Origin: Prevotellaceae bacterium UBA1786
GTDB lineage: Bacteria; Bacteroidota; Bacteroidia; Bacteroidales; Bacteroidaceae
Length of the DNA stretch: 6,934 nt
Reading direction: 5' to 3'
Assembly (NCBI GenBank): GCA_002314525.1
Contig: DCGE01000053.1
Coordinates: 5,243 to 12,176, forward strand
Both the position numbers and the translations under genes were made by a program. Below are positions 5,164 through 6,934 of this stretch, piece after piece. The notes under the pieces are model-generated. The model searched no databases, was not told where the DNA came from, and saw nothing but the letters and a program-made list of their open reading frames with translations. Position 1 is the stretch's first letter. Every line of letters begins with the position of its first letter.

Positions 5164-6934
5164 AACTGTCATTTTCAACACGAGGATGGGAGAATGTCGG
5201 CTGGGACGAACTGACAGCCAGTGCATGCGAGATGAGATTCTCGGGCATTGAGGTATATAATGCCTGCCGATACCAGTCGTTCACTGGCAACGGAAGCCCG
5301 TTGGACTCCTACTCCATCCTCAGGACATTCAGAGAGCTGAGGGAGAAAAAGCTCTCAGTGCCTTGTTTCGACACATCGGTCGATATATCCGGGAAACTGG
5401 ACGATGACGTGCTGATGCGCACCATGAGGATTGCATCGGACATGAAAAGTCCGTATGTGAGCGTCTGTGCAAGTGAGGACAAGTCCGACGTCATCAGGAA
5501 GAACCTTCAGGCTCTGATTCCAGCAGCAGAACAGAACAAGGTCACAATACTGATAGAGACAAGCGGCATCTATGCCGACACTGCACTGCTGAGAGACCTG
5601 ATGAACGACTTTGCATGCGACCAGATGGCTGTGCTCTGGGATGTTCACCATCCATATCGTGACAACGGCGAGACCCCGGCACTGTCGATCAAGAACCTCG
5701 GCGCATACGTGAAACACGTACATCTGCGCGACAGCGACGATGCCGACACATATAATCTCATCGGTGAGGGAAACTTTCCGATCAAAGAGGTGATGGATGC
5801 CCTCTGGTCGATTGACTACGATGGATTCATCTCACTGGAATGGAAGCCCAACTGGATGGAAGACCTGAAGGAGATGGATGTCATCTTCCCACATTTCGTC
5901 AACTACATGGAACGGTTCGAGAGGAGCCGCGACAAGAAAGTAAAACTATTCCCAAACCACGACGGTACGGGATTCTATATATGGAAGAAGGACGAACTGA
6001 TCAACCTGACCTTCTCACAGGTACTCGACAGACTTGTGGAGGAATTCCCGGATCAGTATTGCTTCAAATATACCACACTTGACTACACCCGTACCTACAG
6101 TGAGTTCCGCAGGGACGTGGATGACTTCGCAAGGGCACTTGTATCACTCGGAGTGAAACCCGGAAGCAAGGTATCGGTATGGGCCACAAACGTACCGGCA
6201 TGGTACATCACATTCTGGGCAACAGTGAAGATTGGTGCGGTACTGGTGACTGTCAACACTGCATACAAATCGCACGAGGCAGAATACCTACTCCAGCAAT
6301 CGGATACACACACGCTGGTGATGATAGACAAAAGTCTTGACTCGGATTACAGCAAAATCATCAACGAACTCTGTCCGGAAATCAAGAAAAGCCAGCCAGG
6401 CGAACCTCTGCACTGCCAGAAGCTGCCTTTCCTCAGGAATGTCATCACGGTGGGATTCCGTCAGGCAGGCTGTCTGACTTTTGAGGAGGCGATGGCAAGA
6501 AAGGATCTCGTTCCGCATGAGGTGATTGAAGGAATGGCTGACGACGTGAAGCCTGACGACGTATGCAACATGCAGTACACCTCCGGTACTACCGGTTTTC
6601 CTAAAGGCGTGATGCTCACGCACTACAACGTGGTAAACAACGGAAAGGCCATCGGTGACCGCATGGGACTCTCAACAGCCGACAGGATGATGATTCAGGT
6701 ACCTATGTTCCACTGTTTCGGAATGGTTCTGTCAAACATGGCATGTGTCACTCATGGAACGACCATGGTAATTCCCTCACCGGCATTTGATCCGGAAGCA
6801 GTTCTTCATGCCATTCAAATGGAAAAATGTACTGCGGTTCATGGTGTTCCAACGATGTTCATTGCAGAATTAGAACACCCGAACTTCAAAAAATATGACT
6901 TATCCTCCCTACGTACCGGAATCATGGCCGGATC
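5160..6934 (+). CDS. Fusion of xylose-isomerase-like TIM barrel and AMP-forming acyl-CoA synthetase (partial, runs off right edge)
   Basis: The frame is open for 591 codons to the edge. Residues 1-258 form a sugar phosphate isomerase/epimerase-like barrel (AP_endonuc_2 fold). The probable metal ligands are Glu133 (ILIE), Asp161 and His164 (WDVHHPYRD), His188 (KHVHLRD) and Glu227 (SLEWKPNW), so this half looks active; its substrate is unknown. A charged linker (about 250-262) leads to an adenylate-forming domain from about 272, beginning near [16 protein letters not shown] (284-299) with the ATP-binding motif [16 protein letters not shown] (473-488) and later MFHCFG (696-701 region by position in the frame, nucleotides 6706-6723). 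It resembles fatty or medium-chain acyl-CoA ligases; the C-terminal lid is beyond the window. The ATG overlaps the previous stop (ATGA), so the two proteins are probably made in fixed ratio. Substrate and joint reaction are not deducible here. Confidence 0.9.
   Translation, partial: MKLSFSTRGWENVGWDELTASACEMRFSGIEVYNACRYQSFTGNGSPLDSYSILRTFRELREKKLSVPCFDTSVDISGKLDDDVLMRTMRIASDMKSPYVSVCASEDKSDVIRKNLQALIPAAEQNKVTILIETSGIYADTALLRDLMNDFACDQMAVLWDVHHPYRDNGETPALSIKNLGAYVKHVHLRDSDDADTYNLIGEGNFPIKEVMDALWSIDYDGFISLEWKPNWMEDLKEMDVIFPHFVNYMERFERSRDKKVKLFPNHDGTGFYIWKKDELINLTFSQVLDRLVEEFPDQYCFKYTTLDYTRTYSEFRRDVDDFARALVSLGVKPGSKVSVWATNVPAWYITFWATVKIGAVLVTVNTAYKSHEAEYLLQQSDTHTLVMIDKSLDSDYSKIINELCPEIKKSQPGEPLHCQKLPFLRNVITVGFRQAGCLTFEEAMARKDLVPHEVIEGMADDVKPDDVCNMQYTSGTTGFPKGVMLTHYNVVNNGKAIGDRMGLSTADRMMIQVPMFHCFGMVLSNMACVTHGTTMVIPSPAFDPEAVLHAIQMEKCTAVHGVPTMFIAELEHPNFKKYDLSSLRTGIMAG

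Overview
The window looks like a chromosomal segment from a Bacteroidales bacterium, most likely a Prevotella relative. This rests on two promoters that each carry the Bacteroidota -7 element (TAnnTTTG, here TAACTTTG) with a TTTG -33 element 19-20 bp upstream, on mostly weak ribosome binding sites, on moderate GC content, and on the protein types. The genus is inference; no rRNA is present.

Minus strand, right to left. A free-standing small heat shock protein gene (Hsp20/IbpA family, 2687-3121) ends at a hairpin at 2634-2659. After it comes a de novo pyrimidine operon, pyrC-pyrK-pyrD (dihydroorotase, electron-transfer subunit and class 1B dihydroorotate dehydrogenase, together steps 3 and 4 of UMP synthesis). 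pyrD is cut by the left edge. pyrK and pyrD overlap by 7 bp. A clear promoter lies at 2542-2572. Between it and pyrC is a leader of about 150 nt with alternative hairpins, ending in a near-perfect intrinsic terminator (2385-2416) only 18 bp before the pyrC start codon. This looks like a transcription attenuator, or else a small RNA gene placed in front of the operon.

Plus strand. After about 550 bp without a recognisable gene there is a second promoter (3644-3675), flanked by two perfect inverted repeats that look like protein-binding sites. It drives a translationally coupled pair (ATGA overlap). The first gene (3745-5163) encodes a protein shaped like 2-isopropylmalate synthase, with HMGL-type barrel and LeuA regulatory domain, but it has lost all three expected metal ligands and looks like a pseudoenzyme or a strongly diverged enzyme. 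The second (5160 to the right edge) fuses a xylose-isomerase-like TIM barrel, metal-site residues intact, to an AMP-forming acyl-CoA synthetase. This pair is the most likely undescribed system here: a possible amino-acid-sensing regulatory protein made together with a two-headed acid-activating enzyme. The joint function is inference.

Other oddities: a 14-bp tandem repeat inside pyrK whose unit is not a multiple of three, a GC-rich palindrome carried in frame inside pyrC, and a PyrC that lacks the usual N-terminal beta segment. I saw no tRNA, rRNA, CRISPR array, transposase or integrase.
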